From contig JAHIVB010000015.1 in assembly GCA_018816905.1 (NCBI GenBank), positions 1 through 54,578 on the forward strand: 54,578 nucleotides of DNA, in the 5' to 3' direction. Made by a program: the position numbers and the translations under genes. This document shows positions 26,462 through 36,007 of the stretch, one piece after another (within the stretch, counting starts at the first letter, position 1; each line of letters begins with the position of its first letter). This stretch comes from Bacillota bacterium. GTDB lineage: Bacteria; Bacillota_I; Bacilli_A; Izemoplasmatales; Hujiaoplasmataceae. The notes beneath the pieces were generated by a model that did not search any database, was not told the origin of the DNA, and saw nothing but the letters and a program-made list of their open reading frames with translations.

Positions 26462-27230
26462 AGAAGAGTATTTGCTTCAAATTGAACTTGATGACGGCTC
26501 GATAAACGATTACGTTGTATCGACCGATCTTGTCGTCGAATACAGATTATTAAAAGGCAAAGACTTAACAACTTCAATGTATCAGTCTTTTGAACGAGAT
26601 CAAAACATTGACAAGGTATACCAAACCACATTAAGGTATGTATTAAAATATCAAAAAAGCGAATATGAAACAAAAGAGTACCTAAGAAAAAAAGAAGTAC
26701 AAGATGAGTTCATCGAATTGGTCATTTCAAAACTTAAAAAAATGAGGGCTATCGATGACCAGGTATTAATCCGTTCATTCGTCGAGTACCAGTTTGAAAG
26801 ACAATTAAACGGACCAGAAAAAATCAAATTCGGTTTAAAACAAAAAGGTTTTGAAGATAGTCTGATTTCTCAAAATCTTTCTTTCATAGGATATCGGGAG
26901 ATTGAAAATAATCTAGAAGCCCTTCTTTCAAAGCGTCTATCACTTTACAAGAACAAATCGGTGTCATCTGCAATGAGAATGATGACTTCCTATCTAGTTC
27001 AAAAAGGGTATGATCTCAACCGTGTACAAGCATTCATCATCAATCACAAAACAGATTTCACAGATTTTCTCCAAGATGGATTATCCATTCTTGCTGAATA
27101 TGATAAAGCAAAGAAAAAATACTCAAAAACGACTGAAAACCAATACGAGCTTCAACAGAAAATCATCGCATCATTGCTTTCGAAAGGTTATGCATACGCA
27201 GATATCAAAAAAGTACTCGAAAGGAGATAA
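26427..27230 (+). CDS. recX: Regulatory protein RecX
   Basis: 267 aa, all-helical, basic. It shows the RecX tandem three-helix layout: YVLKYQKSEYETKEYLRKKEV, a KKMRAIDDQVLIRSFVEYQ repeat, NGPEKIKFGLKQKGF, and a last repeat ending ISKGYAYADIKKVLE-like. RecX binds RecA filaments and modulates recombination. The long N-terminal region (1-65) is typical of the Bacillota form. The ATG at 26427 lies inside yitT, with GAGGTG about 10 bases upstream, so translation is probably coupled. The gene is 3 bases from glgB, which joins it to the glycogen operon. Confidence 0.85.
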   Translation: MPKVKELKKRHKEEYLLQIELDDGSINDYVVSTDLVVEYRLLKGKDLTTSMYQSFERDQNIDKVYQTTLRYVLKYQKSEYETKEYLRKKEVQDEFIELVISKLKKMRAIDDQVLIRSFVEYQFERQLNGPEKIKFGLKQKGFEDSLISQNLSFIGYREIENNLEALLSKRLSLYKNKSVSSAMRMMTSYLVQKGYDLNRVQAFIINHKTDFTDFLQDGLSILAEYDKAKKKYSKTTENQYELQQKIIASLLSKGYAYADIKKVLERR

Positions 27231-27233
27231 ATC

Positions 27234-29123
27234 ATGTCTTTAGCGCTAAGTGAACTCGACTTGTATTTATTCAATGAAGGAAAACTGAAAGAAGGATTCA
27301 AGCAATTTGGCTCCCATCTAATCAAAGATGATTTGAATCAAGTGATAGGTGTAAGATTCACCGTCTATGCACCTCATGCGAAAATTGTCTCAGTCGTTGG
27401 AGATTTCAATCAATGGGACTCAAGATCGCACGTCATGGAAAAAGTAGATCCAGTCGGTATATTTCGCCTTTCAATCGAAGGAATCGGTGAATGGACCAGG
27501 TATAAGTACTGCATTGTCACTAGTTATGGACAGACGATTTTCAAAGCAGACCCCTATGCCTATTTCTCTGACAATCGACCAGAAACATCATCAAAAGTAT
27601 ATGACATTGACGGCTATGTTTGGAGAGATAATGACTATATTTTATCTCGCAAACAAAAGAACCCGTTTGAGAGTGAAATGAGTATCTATGAAGTTCATTT
27701 AGGCTCTTGGATGACCAAACCTGACGGTTCATTCCATAAGTACAATGAACTCGTCGATTACTTGATACCTTATGTGAAAGCCCATGGCTTTTCACATATT
27801 GAATTAATGCCGATTGTTGAACATCCACTCGATGAATCTTGGGGATATCAAGGTACGGGTTATTATAGCGCAACTTCGAGATATGGTGTTCCGAAGGACT
27901 TAATGTATCTGATAGATAGATGCCATCAAGAGCAAATCGGAGTTATTCTTGACTGGGTACCCGGACATATCTGTAAAGATGCACATGGTTTATACATGTT
28001 TGATGGTGAACCATTATATGAATATTCAGATTTCAACATTCGTGAAAATGTAGTTTGGGGAACCGTCAATCTTGATTTGGGAAAAGGTGTTACCAAAAGT
28101 TTCTTGATTTCGAATGCAATATTCTGGATGGACTATTTTCATGTGGACGGCTTTCGAATTGATGCTGTCAGCAATATTCTGTATTATCTCGGAAATTCAA
28201 GTGTAGGGACGAATGAAGGAGCTATCGAGTTCTTGAAGAACTTATCGTATGCGATTAAAGAGAGAGACCATTCGGTATTGTTATTTGCTGAAGATTCCAC
28301 CACTTATCCAAATTTGACAACCCCCGTCCAAGACGGTGGAATCGGATTTGACTTTAAATGGAACATGGGCTGGATGAATGATACATTAAAATATTTCGAG
28401 AAAGACCCGATTTACCGAAAATTTCATCATGATTTGATTACTTTCGGGATGGTCTACACCTATTCTGAACGATTCATCTTACCTTTATCGCATGATGAAG
28501 TCGTACATGGTAAAAATGCTTTGGTCGCAAAGATGCCTGGAGATTATTGGCAGAAATTTGCAAACTACAGAGTTTTATTGGGATTACAGTTTACACATCC
28601 TGGAAAAAAACTATTGTTCATGGGTGGCGAGTTCGCTCAAATGCATGAATGGAAGGACAAAGAAGAACTAGATTGGTTCTTGCTTGAATATCCTCTTCAT
28701 GAGCGGAGTAATCGCTATGTAAGAGACTTAATTCATGTCTATCAATATCACAAGCCTTTCTATGAAATGGACCATCATCCTGAAGGATTCCGTTGGATTG
28801 ATCAAACCAATCGAGAACAGTCCATTTTCGTTTTTGCTCGATATGCTAAAAACAAAAATGATTTCTGTATCGTTATTTTGAATATGACTCCGCTGGCTTA
28901 TGATAAATACAGAGTCGGAGTTCCAGAAAAAGGGTTTTATGAAGAAATACTCAATAGTGACAAAGATATCTATGGTGGATCGAATATTTTTAATGGATTA
29001 CCAGTAGAATCCGTAGAAGAATCGATGCATGACTTTCCTCAATCTATCGAGGTCAAAGTCGCTCCACTATCAATTACAATATTCCAATACATGAGAGAAG
29101 ATAACTTATTCTCGGGAGAGTAG
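27234..29123 (+). CDS. glgB: 1,4-alpha-glucan branching enzyme
   Basis: 629 aa. An N-terminal CBM48 domain (RFTVYAPHAKIVSVVGDFNQWD) precedes a GH13 barrel. The catalytic residues are the nucleophile D310 (GFRIDAVSN), acid/base E353 (FAEDST) and D421 (LSHDEVVHGK). The C-terminal all-beta domain is complete. It introduces alpha-1,6 branches into glycogen. The ATG follows AAAGGAGAT, 3 bases after recX. It is the first glycogen gene of the glgB-glgC-glgD/A set. Confidence 0.96.
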   Translation: MSLALSELDLYLFNEGKLKEGFKQFGSHLIKDDLNQVIGVRFTVYAPHAKIVSVVGDFNQWDSRSHVMEKVDPVGIFRLSIEGIGEWTRYKYCIVTSYGQTIFKADPYAYFSDNRPETSSKVYDIDGYVWRDNDYILSRKQKNPFESEMSIYEVHLGSWMTKPDGSFHKYNELVDYLIPYVKAHGFSHIELMPIVEHPLDESWGYQGTGYYSATSRYGVPKDLMYLIDRCHQEQIGVILDWVPGHICKDAHGLYMFDGEPLYEYSDFNIRENVVWGTVNLDLGKGVTKSFLISNAIFWMDYFHVDGFRIDAVSNILYYLGNSSVGTNEGAIEFLKNLSYAIKERDHSVLLFAEDSTTYPNLTTPVQDGGIGFDFKWNMGWMNDTLKYFEKDPIYRKFHHDLITFGMVYTYSERFILPLSHDEVVHGKNALVAKMPGDYWQKFANYRVLLGLQFTHPGKKLLFMGGEFAQMHEWKDKEELDWFLLEYPLHERSNRYVRDLIHVYQYHKPFYEMDHHPEGFRWIDQTNREQSIFVFARYAKNKNDFCIVILNMTPLAYDKYRVGVPEKGFYEEILNSDKDIYGGSNIFNGLPVESVEESMHDFPQSIEVKVAPLSITIFQYMREDNLFSGE

Positions 29124-29132
29124 GAATAAAAT

Positions 29133-30269
29133 TTGAAAAAAACGATTGTTTCAATGATATTGGTCGGAGGCAAAGGCTCCCGACTCAAAGAAATCACGAA
29201 AGACACGGCAAAACCTGCCGTTTCTTTTGGAGCGAAATATCGTTTAATTGATTTCACACTTTCAAATTTAACCAACAGCAACATTGATGTTGTTGGTGTT
29301 GTGACTCAATATGAACCCTATGATTTAATGAGTTATATAGGTTCTGGTGCCTCCTGGGATCTTGACGTTGTGGATGGAGGAATCCATTTCCTAACTCCTT
29401 ATGCGAAAAACGGAGACGTTCTTTGGCAACAGGGAACGGCACATGCAATACGCCAGTATTTTAATTTTGTCAAAGAGTACCAATCAAATTACGTATTGAT
29501 TCTTTCTGGTGATCAAATTTACAAAATGGATTACCAAAAGATGTTAGAACACCACCTGAATCATAATGCTGATATCACAATTGCTTGTACAAATGTAGAG
29601 AAGGAAGAAGCTTCTAGATTTGGAATTGTGACAATTGATGAGTCCAACAGAGTGAAAACCTTTGAAGAAAAACCTTCAAAGCCCAAGTCGACGCTTGCCT
29701 CGATGGGATTATATCTATTCAACACGAATGTTCTGGAGAAATTATTGATTTTTGATAAATCGGATGAAATCATTGATTTTGGGAAAAATATATTGCCCAA
29801 GAGTATTGCTGACGGAGATATCGTTAGCGCCTATACATTTCATGGATATTGGAAAGACGTCGGAACGATTGAATCTCTATATCAAGCCAACATGGATTTG
29901 GTCGAAAACCCAGACTTTTTAACTTTGAACACTTCAAGAAATTTACCAATCTATTCTAAATCATTGAATCTACCACCACACATTGTCTTAAACCATGGAG
30001 ACATCAAACAAAGCATCATCGCTGACGGGTGTTTAATTGACGGTAAAGTAAATCATAGTGTGGTTGGATATGAATGCATCATGAAAAGAGGATCTAAAAT
30101 CGATCATTCCGTCATCATGCCTAATACGATTATCAATGAGAACGTTCAATTAAGAAACGTGATTGTCAATAAAGGACTTGAAATTCCTAAAAACTACAAA
30201 CTGATATCAGATGAAATTGTTCTATTGGATTCTACCAACATCAGAAAGATAGGTGAGATCCATGAATAA
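29133..30269 (+). CDS. glgC: Glucose-1-phosphate adenylyltransferase catalytic subunit
   Basis: 378 aa. It makes ADP-glucose from glucose-1-P and ATP. The nucleotide loop LVGGKGSRL (10-18) is intact. FGAKYRLIDFTLSN, the WQQGTAHAI segment, the GDQIYKMDY motif and the C-terminal left-handed beta-helix are all present. The start is TTG (29133) with an AGGA ribosome binding site. In Bacillota GlgC works with the regulatory subunit GlgD; here GlgD is the N-terminal part of the next protein, whose start overlaps the glgC stop by 8 bases. Confidence 0.96.
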   Translation: MKKTIVSMILVGGKGSRLKEITKDTAKPAVSFGAKYRLIDFTLSNLTNSNIDVVGVVTQYEPYDLMSYIGSGASWDLDVVDGGIHFLTPYAKNGDVLWQQGTAHAIRQYFNFVKEYQSNYVLILSGDQIYKMDYQKMLEHHLNHNADITIACTNVEKEEASRFGIVTIDESNRVKTFEEKPSKPKSTLASMGLYLFNTNVLEKLLIFDKSDEIIDFGKNILPKSIADGDIVSAYTFHGYWKDVGTIESLYQANMDLVENPDFLTLNTSRNLPIYSKSLNLPPHIVLNHGDIKQSIIADGCLIDGKVNHSVVGYECIMKRGSKIDHSVIMPNTIINENVQLRNVIVNKGLEIPKNYKLISDEIVLLDSTNIRKIGEIHE

Positions 30270-32697
30270 TCTATTTCTAGTCGTAGATGCGACGATAAAA
30301 GGAAGTTTCAGTAAACTGACAAGACACCGGATGCCGGGAGCCTTACCTTTTGGTGCGAAATACCGATTAATCGATTTCACACTGTCCAACTGTAAGAATT
30401 CTCAAATAACGAACGTTGCCATATTTCCGTATGGAAACTATAGAAGTCTTGCGGACCACATAGGTTCAGGAGATCGATGGGATTTAAATCGTCGTAAAGA
30501 CGGAATATTCATTCTCCCTCCAAAGAATTTGAATTTGACAATTGATGACTCCATCAGTTTTCAACGAATGTATGAACACATCGAGTATTTTCTTCGTAGC
30601 AATCAAGAATATGTGATTGTCAGTCCAGCGAACATTGTATGGAATGTCGATTATCAAGTCTTTCTCCATAGTCATCTAGTCAACAATGCAGACATTACCG
30701 AAGTCTTGTCAGGAGAGCATAAAAGACTGAAAACGTATATTCTTTCCAAAAAGTTGTTACTGGAGTATGTCACACATTATGATTCTATCCAATTTAGAAA
30801 TTTATCTGATGTATTTGACTACGCTCCAAAACTAATTCGAAATCCATATGTATTTGAAAACGCGTGTTTTTATATTGACAGTCCATATGATCTCTTTACA
30901 GCAAACATGCAGCTATTGTTGCCGGAAGTCAGAGCACAACTCTTTTACAAGGGAAGAAGCATTTTATCCAAGGAAACCATGTCCGCTGCTTCAAGATATG
31001 GGGAAAACTCATCTACAAAAAACTCTATCATTGCGAGTGGAGCTATTATTGAAGGCAGTGTTGAAAACTCAGTTATTGGACGTAAAGTAGTTGTTAAACA
31101 CGGAGCGAAGATTCGAAATTCTGTCATCATGAACCAATGCATCATTGAGAGTGACGCCGTAGTCGAATACGCCATTCTTGACAAAGAAACCATTGTAAAA
31201 AATGGTTCCATCGTTTCAGGGGATTACCAACATCTATTTGTTTCGGAAAAGAAACAAACCGTCGTTTCCAATGAAGAGTTGCATGTGTTACAAATCACGG
31301 CCGAATGTTGGCCTTTCATTAAAACTGGTGGACTGGCAGACGTGGTCGGTTCTTTGGCGGAGAACTTGGTAACCCAAGGTATTGTTTCTTGTGTCATCAT
31401 GCCACTGTATTCCAAAATCAAAGAAAAATATAGTTTGTTGATGGAACTGAAGGCGGAACAAGTCATCGCTTATGGAAATGAGCTTTATAAAGCTGCTTTA
31501 TTTTCTTACACCGATAAAGGGACTACTTATAACTTTATAGAATCTTATGATTTCTTCGATCGCGAAAAAGTATACGGATATCCAGACGATGGTGATCGGT
31601 TTGCTTTTTTCTCAAAAGCTGCCGTTCAGTTTTTGGATGCCTTTGAAGTCGTTCCAGACATCATTCATATCCACGATTGGCATACTGGGCTGATTCCATC
31701 GATTTTGAAAGAGTCCAAAAGGTATCATTCAATCATCACTTTAATGACGATTCACAACATTGAGTATCAAGGTGTTCAAGATGCTTCCATTCTTACCAAA
31801 TTAGGATTAGCTGAACCCATCAGTCCGAGACCATCTATCAATTTTATGGAGATTGGTCTTTCAAATGCAACGACCATTTCGACAGTTTCCGAGACTTATC
31901 GAGAAGAACTGCGATATGAGTACTATTCAAAGAATCTCGTCGATGTGATTAATCGAAGAGATCGAGATTTCTATGGAATACTCAATGGATTGAGTGATGA
32001 ATTCGACCCGAAAAGCGACTTGATCATTCATCAAAAATATAATCTCATCAATGTTTTCGAAGCCAAAAAATTGAATAAGTTTGATATGCAACAACGATTA
32101 AACATTGAAGTTGGAGAACAGTATTTCGTGGTTGGAATGGTTTCAAGAATTGTGGAACAAAAAGGGTTTGACATTTTAATCCAAGCCATGGACGAGTTTC
32201 TTCAAAATCCGAATACCGAATTTGTTCTATTAGGTACCGGAGAAGAAAGATATCTCGAAAAATTGAGACTTCTAGCTGAGAAATATCCAAGACGCGTTTC
32301 CATGAATCTTGTCTATGATGCAACTGAACCCAACTACATCTACGCTGGAGCAGACGTTTTTCTCATGCCTTCAAGATATGAACCATGTGGAATCGGTCAG
32401 ATGATTGCTTTAAAATATGGAACCGTTCCAATCGTCAGACAAACAGGTGGATTAAACGACACCGTTGATCATTTTGATTTCATGACAAAAAGAGGAAATG
32501 GATTCAAATTTTATAATTATGATTTTAAAGATTTGCTGTTTCAGATTCGAAATGCTTGTCAGTTGTTCAATGAGCATCCCCATGAATGGAAACAGTTAAT
32601 CATCAATGCAATGAACTCAAGATTTTCTCTTGAACAAAGTACCAAATCCTACATTGAACTTTATAGCAGCATGGTTTCCAAATCGCTGAAGCAGTAA
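30262..32697 (+). CDS. GlgD-GlgA fusion: ADP-glucose pyrophosphorylase regulatory subunit + glycogen synthase
   Basis: 811 aa in one frame. Residues 1 to about 335 are GlgD. They keep the ALPFGAKYRLIDFTLSN core and the beta-helix repeats (GAIIEGSV, NSVIGRKVVV), but lack the GGxGxRL loop, as non-catalytic GlgD subunits do. A short linker (about 325-338) leads to a full GT5 glycogen synthase starting at LHVLQITAECWPF. This carries KTGGLADVVGSL (354-365), the IHIHDWHTG motif, GMVSRIVEQKGFD and SRYEPCGIGQM. GlgD and GlgA are separate proteins in B. subtilis. The ATG at 30262 follows AGGTGAG. The fusion would tether ADP-glucose supply to its use. Confidence 0.92.
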   Translation: MNNLFLVVDATIKGSFSKLTRHRMPGALPFGAKYRLIDFTLSNCKNSQITNVAIFPYGNYRSLADHIGSGDRWDLNRRKDGIFILPPKNLNLTIDDSISFQRMYEHIEYFLRSNQEYVIVSPANIVWNVDYQVFLHSHLVNNADITEVLSGEHKRLKTYILSKKLLLEYVTHYDSIQFRNLSDVFDYAPKLIRNPYVFENACFYIDSPYDLFTANMQLLLPEVRAQLFYKGRSILSKETMSAASRYGENSSTKNSIIASGAIIEGSVENSVIGRKVVVKHGAKIRNSVIMNQCIIESDAVVEYAILDKETIVKNGSIVSGDYQHLFVSEKKQTVVSNEELHVLQITAECWPFIKTGGLADVVGSLAENLVTQGIVSCVIMPLYSKIKEKYSLLMELKAEQVIAYGNELYKAALFSYTDKGTTYNFIESYDFFDREKVYGYPDDGDRFAFFSKAAVQFLDAFEVVPDIIHIHDWHTGLIPSILKESKRYHSIITLMTIHNIEYQGVQDASILTKLGLAEPISPRPSINFMEIGLSNATTISTVSETYREELRYEYYSKNLVDVINRRDRDFYGILNGLSDEFDPKSDLIIHQKYNLINVFEAKKLNKFDMQQRLNIEVGEQYFVVGMVSRIVEQKGFDILIQAMDEFLQNPNTEFVLLGTGEERYLEKLRLLAEKYPRRVSMNLVYDATEPNYIYAGADVFLMPSRYEPCGIGQMIALKYGTVPIVRQTGGLNDTVDHFDFMTKRGNGFKFYNYDFKDLLFQIRNACQLFNEHPHEWKQLIINAMNSRFSLEQSTKSYIELYSSMVSKSLKQ

Positions 32698-32721
32698 ACG
32701 GTATCAGCACTTTGGAAACCA
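32672..32721 (+). other. Long hairpin across the glgD/A stop codon
   Basis: TGGTTTCCAAA (32672-32682) pairs perfectly with TTTGGAAACCA (32711-32721), and an inner GCTG/CAGC stem follows after a 2-nt mismatch on each side. The tract after it is only partly T-rich, so it may be a weak terminator or an RNA-stability element between glgD/A and glgP. Confidence 0.5.
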
Positions 32722-32737
32722 CTTTATTGTCAATTTT

Positions 32738-32746
32738 TGATATAAT
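32738..32746 (+). promoter_or_regulatory. Extended -10 promoter of glgP
   Basis: TGA followed by TATAAT with no usable -35. The GAGGTGAAAG ribosome binding site and ATG 32765 come 12-18 bases later. Confidence 0.55.
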
Positions 32747-32764
32747 AATACCCGAGGTGAAAGA

Positions 32765-35170
32765 ATGAACTCTACAGTATTTAAGACAAAAGAATCCTTT
32801 AAAAAAGCGTTTAATGAGCGCTTGAAAAGCACATATCTTACGGATGTGTTACATTCAAGCATTCGAGAAAGATACAATGTACTAGGTACGCTGACAAGAG
32901 AAGCGATTGCTTCTGATTGGATTGAAACAAATAATCTACTAAAAAAATCCGAACATAGAGAAGTCTACTATTTTTCTATGGAATTTTTAATGGGTAGACT
33001 CATCACGAATAATCTGATGAATCTTGGCGTTCGCGATGTTTGTGAAGCTGCCTTCAAAGATTATGGATTTGATTTAAATGAAGTTGAATCTTTTGAACCA
33101 GATCCCGGTCTAGGAAATGGTGGCTTAGGAAGACTAGCCGCTTGTTATCTAGATTCTATGGCATCGCTTGGAATTCCAGGATATGGTAATTGCATTCGCT
33201 ATCGATATGGCCTTTTTAGACAGAAAATCAAAAATGGATATCAGGAGGAACGACCTGATAATTGGCTTGCGGACGGTTACGTTTGGGAAATCAGAAAAGA
33301 AGAGGAAGCAGAAGACATTCCATTTTCCGGGTATGTGAATTATGAGGAAGGAATGGTTTATCATCCTTCTGAATATATTCGTGCAGTGCCTTATGATGTT
33401 CCCATTGTTGGAAACCACAATGGAATGGTGACGCACTTACGTCTTTGGAATGCTGAACCATCCAGAAAATATCCAAAAAACATGTCCCCTTTTGAATACG
33501 AATCAAAACTTCAAAGCATTTCTGGCTTTCTTTATCCTGACGATACGACCAATGATGGAAAAATTCTTCGTTTGACTCAACAATATTTTTTCAGTTCTGC
33601 TGGAGTCAAAAGTGTTACGCGTAAACATAAAGAGAAATACGGAACCTTAAAAAATCTCCACGAACATGTAGTATTCCATATCAACGACACTCATCCGACA
33701 TTAATCATTCCAGAATTAATGAGAATTTTGCTAGATGAAGAAAAGTTGGAATGGGACGAAGCATGGATGATAACTTCGAAGTCGACTGCATATACCAACC
33801 ACACAATATTGGCTGAAGCTCTTGAAAAATGGCCGGTTTCTATCATGCAACCACTCCTACCTAGAATTTATCAGTTGATTGAAGAAATCAATCGTCGTTT
33901 TTGTCTTGGACTATTGGAAAAACATGGGTACTCCAAAATCGACTATATCAATAAAATGTCGATTGTTCAAGATGGCATGGTCCGAATGGCTCATCTTTGC
34001 ATTATCGCAAGTTTTTCAGTGAATGGCGTTGCCAAACTTCACACAGATATTTTAAAGAATATAGAAATGAAAGACTTTTACGAACTCTATCCAGATAAAT
34101 TCCATAACGTAACCAATGGGATCACTCATCGCAGATGGTTGATTCACTCAAACAAGGAATTGACTTCTCTATTAAATGACACCATTGGTGTAGAATGGAT
34201 GACAAAACCTGAAAAATTGGAAGATTTCCTGAACTTTCGTAACGATCCACAAATTCAAAAAAGAGTCATGGAAATCAAGAAAATCAAGAAGCAAGCCTTA
34301 AGTGATCGAATCTTCGCTGAACAAGGCGTGAGGCTCGATCCGAATTCAATCTTCGACATTCAAGTGAAGAGACTGCATGAATACAAAAGACAACTTTTGA
34401 ATGCCTTGCACATCATGCATATTTATCATCGTTTGAAAATAGATTCTGAGTTTCGTGCAAATTATGTTCCACATTCCTTTATTTTCGGAGCGAAGGCTGC
34501 GGGAGCATATTACTTTGCGAAGAAAGTAATCAAATTAATCAATACGATTGCAAAAAAAGTCAATGCGGACGAAGAAACCAATTCATATCTCAAAGTGGTA
34601 TTCGTTGAAAACTACAATGTAAGCTATGCTGAAGTCATTATGCCTGCATGCGATATTTCTGAACAGATTTCTACCGCTTCCAAAGAAGCCAGTGGTACCG
34701 GAAATATGAAGTTCATGATGAACGGAGGACTGACACTTGGCACGATGGATGGCGCAAACGTCGAAATTCATGATCTTGTCGGAGACGACAACATCTTCAT
34801 TTTTGGAATGAATTCAGAAGAAGTCACAAAGGAAATGAAAGAACATACCTATCAGCCTAAGGCATTCTACGAGCAAAATCCTGAAATCAAGTTGATTCTT
34901 GACCAGTTAGTCAATGGATTCTTTGAAGATGTAGATTCCTCAGAATTTCAAGAAATCTTCGACAGAATGGTTTACTCAGACACTTATTTTGTTTTAAAAG
35001 ACTTCTGTAGCTATTTGAAAGCGCATGAGTTGGCAAACAATACCTATAGGAACCAAGAAACTTGGTCAAGAATGGCGATTGTCAATATAGCAAAAAGTGG
35101 CGTATTTTCCAGTGACCGTTCGATACAAGATTATGCGGATACAATCTGGCATGTAAAAAGCATTAAATAA
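32765..35170 (+). CDS. glgP: Glycogen/maltodextrin phosphorylase
   Basis: 801 aa, full-length GT35. It releases glucose-1-phosphate from alpha-1,4-glucan ends. The pyridoxal phosphate lysine is K649 in EASGTGNMKFMMNGG, followed by LGTMDGANVEI. The N-terminal EPDPGLGNGGLGRLAACYLDS signature is intact. It carries its own -10 and ends in a strong terminator, so it can be expressed apart from the synthetic genes. Its product would be isomerised by the phosphohexomutase at 41133. Confidence 0.96.
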   Translation: MNSTVFKTKESFKKAFNERLKSTYLTDVLHSSIRERYNVLGTLTREAIASDWIETNNLLKKSEHREVYYFSMEFLMGRLITNNLMNLGVRDVCEAAFKDYGFDLNEVESFEPDPGLGNGGLGRLAACYLDSMASLGIPGYGNCIRYRYGLFRQKIKNGYQEERPDNWLADGYVWEIRKEEEAEDIPFSGYVNYEEGMVYHPSEYIRAVPYDVPIVGNHNGMVTHLRLWNAEPSRKYPKNMSPFEYESKLQSISGFLYPDDTTNDGKILRLTQQYFFSSAGVKSVTRKHKEKYGTLKNLHEHVVFHINDTHPTLIIPELMRILLDEEKLEWDEAWMITSKSTAYTNHTILAEALEKWPVSIMQPLLPRIYQLIEEINRRFCLGLLEKHGYSKIDYINKMSIVQDGMVRMAHLCIIASFSVNGVAKLHTDILKNIEMKDFYELYPDKFHNVTNGITHRRWLIHSNKELTSLLNDTIGVEWMTKPEKLEDFLNFRNDPQIQKRVMEIKKIKKQALSDRIFAEQGVRLDPNSIFDIQVKRLHEYKRQLLNALHIMHIYHRLKIDSEFRANYVPHSFIFGAKAAGAYYFAKKVIKLINTIAKKVNADEETNSYLKVVFVENYNVSYAEVIMPACDISEQISTASKEASGTGNMKFMMNGGLTLGTMDGANVEIHDLVGDDNIFIFGMNSEEVTKEMKEHTYQPKAFYEQNPEIKLILDQLVNGFFEDVDSSEFQEIFDRMVYSDTYFVLKDFCSYLKAHELANNTYRNQETWSRMAIVNIAKSGVFSSDRSIQDYADTIWHVKSIK

Positions 35171-35177
35171 ATAAGTT

Positions 35178-35206
35178 AAAAAGACCAATCGATTGGTCTT
35201 TTTTTT
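35178..35206 (+). terminator. Intrinsic terminator of glgP
   Basis: Stem AAGACCAA/TTGGTCTT with TCGA loop, preceded by A-rich sequence and followed by T8. Confidence 0.92.
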
Positions 35207-35235
35207 GCTTTTTTAGATGGATTTTAAAGAATATT

Positions 35236-35244
35236 TGGTATAAT
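35236..35244 (+). promoter_or_regulatory. Extended -10 promoter of the lipoprotein-cyclase pair
   Basis: TGG followed by TATAAT, 16 bases before the ATG at 35261. No -35 is evident. Confidence 0.6.
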
Positions 35245-35260
35245 GATTTGGGGTGACATT

Positions 35261-36007
35261 ATGAAAAAACACATACTGCTATTATTTATTGCTTTGATTT
35301 CATTTGGGATATTTGGTTGCAACAAAGAGATTCCTGAATACACCGTTGAAGAAGCTTTTTCACTCATGAACGATGCAATTGATAATTATTTGAACGCAGA
35401 GAGTCTTTCTCTTGAATATTTTGGAGAATATGCAGCTTCAAACTACAATAATTCTGAGATTATGAGCGTTAAAATGAAGAATATGAATTCTACAGATTTA
35501 ATTGGAAAAGTAAAAATGGAGATTACCGAAAATGATACTTTTTTTACGAGCCAAGTTGATTATTCGGAAGGTATCATTTATACCTACAGATTAATGGATG
35601 ATACGGAAGATTTCTCAAAAAAAGCCACTGAATACTTAGAATATCAAAATCTATATCAATCCTTTTTAAAAAGCACCTGTGATTACGCACAAACAAGAAA
35701 TGTGCAAATCGTCGTTGATACCGATACTCTGACCGTAAATTTTGAATATCATCAAGATCTAGTCGAAGATACTTTTTTCGTCTCAAACGTCATGCAATCA
35801 GTCAGTTTTGCCACAGTAAGTATCACTTTGACACACGATGCGAAACTGCTGTCATTTATCGTCACATATGATGCTACAATCAGTTCGGTTGTAGGAACAG
35901 AAAGTTATCAGGTGAATATACTTAAACTAGATCAATACATCATCATCGATCAACTTTCTAATTCACAAAAAACGAATTATGTAGAGGTAACGACTGATGA
36001 ATCATGA
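35261..36007 (+). CDS. Uncharacterised lipoprotein
   Basis: 248 aa. The N-terminus KKH plus a hydrophobic stretch ending IFGC (Cys20) is a lipoprotein signal peptide, so the mature protein is anchored on the outer face of the membrane. The rest is a soluble beta-rich domain with repeated amphipathic strands and no motif I recognise. The ATG at 35261 has GGGGTGAC upstream; an in-frame ATG at 35243 overlaps the promoter and is unlikely. It overlaps the cyclase gene by 11 bases. Confidence 0.65.
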   Translation: MKKHILLLFIALISFGIFGCNKEIPEYTVEEAFSLMNDAIDNYLNAESLSLEYFGEYAASNYNNSEIMSVKMKNMNSTDLIGKVKMEITENDTFFTSQVDYSEGIIYTYRLMDDTEDFSKKATEYLEYQNLYQSFLKSTCDYAQTRNVQIVVDTDTLTVNFEYHQDLVEDTFFVSNVMQSVSFATVSITLTHDAKLLSFIVTYDATISSVVGTESYQVNILKLDQYIIIDQLSNSQKTNYVEVTTDES

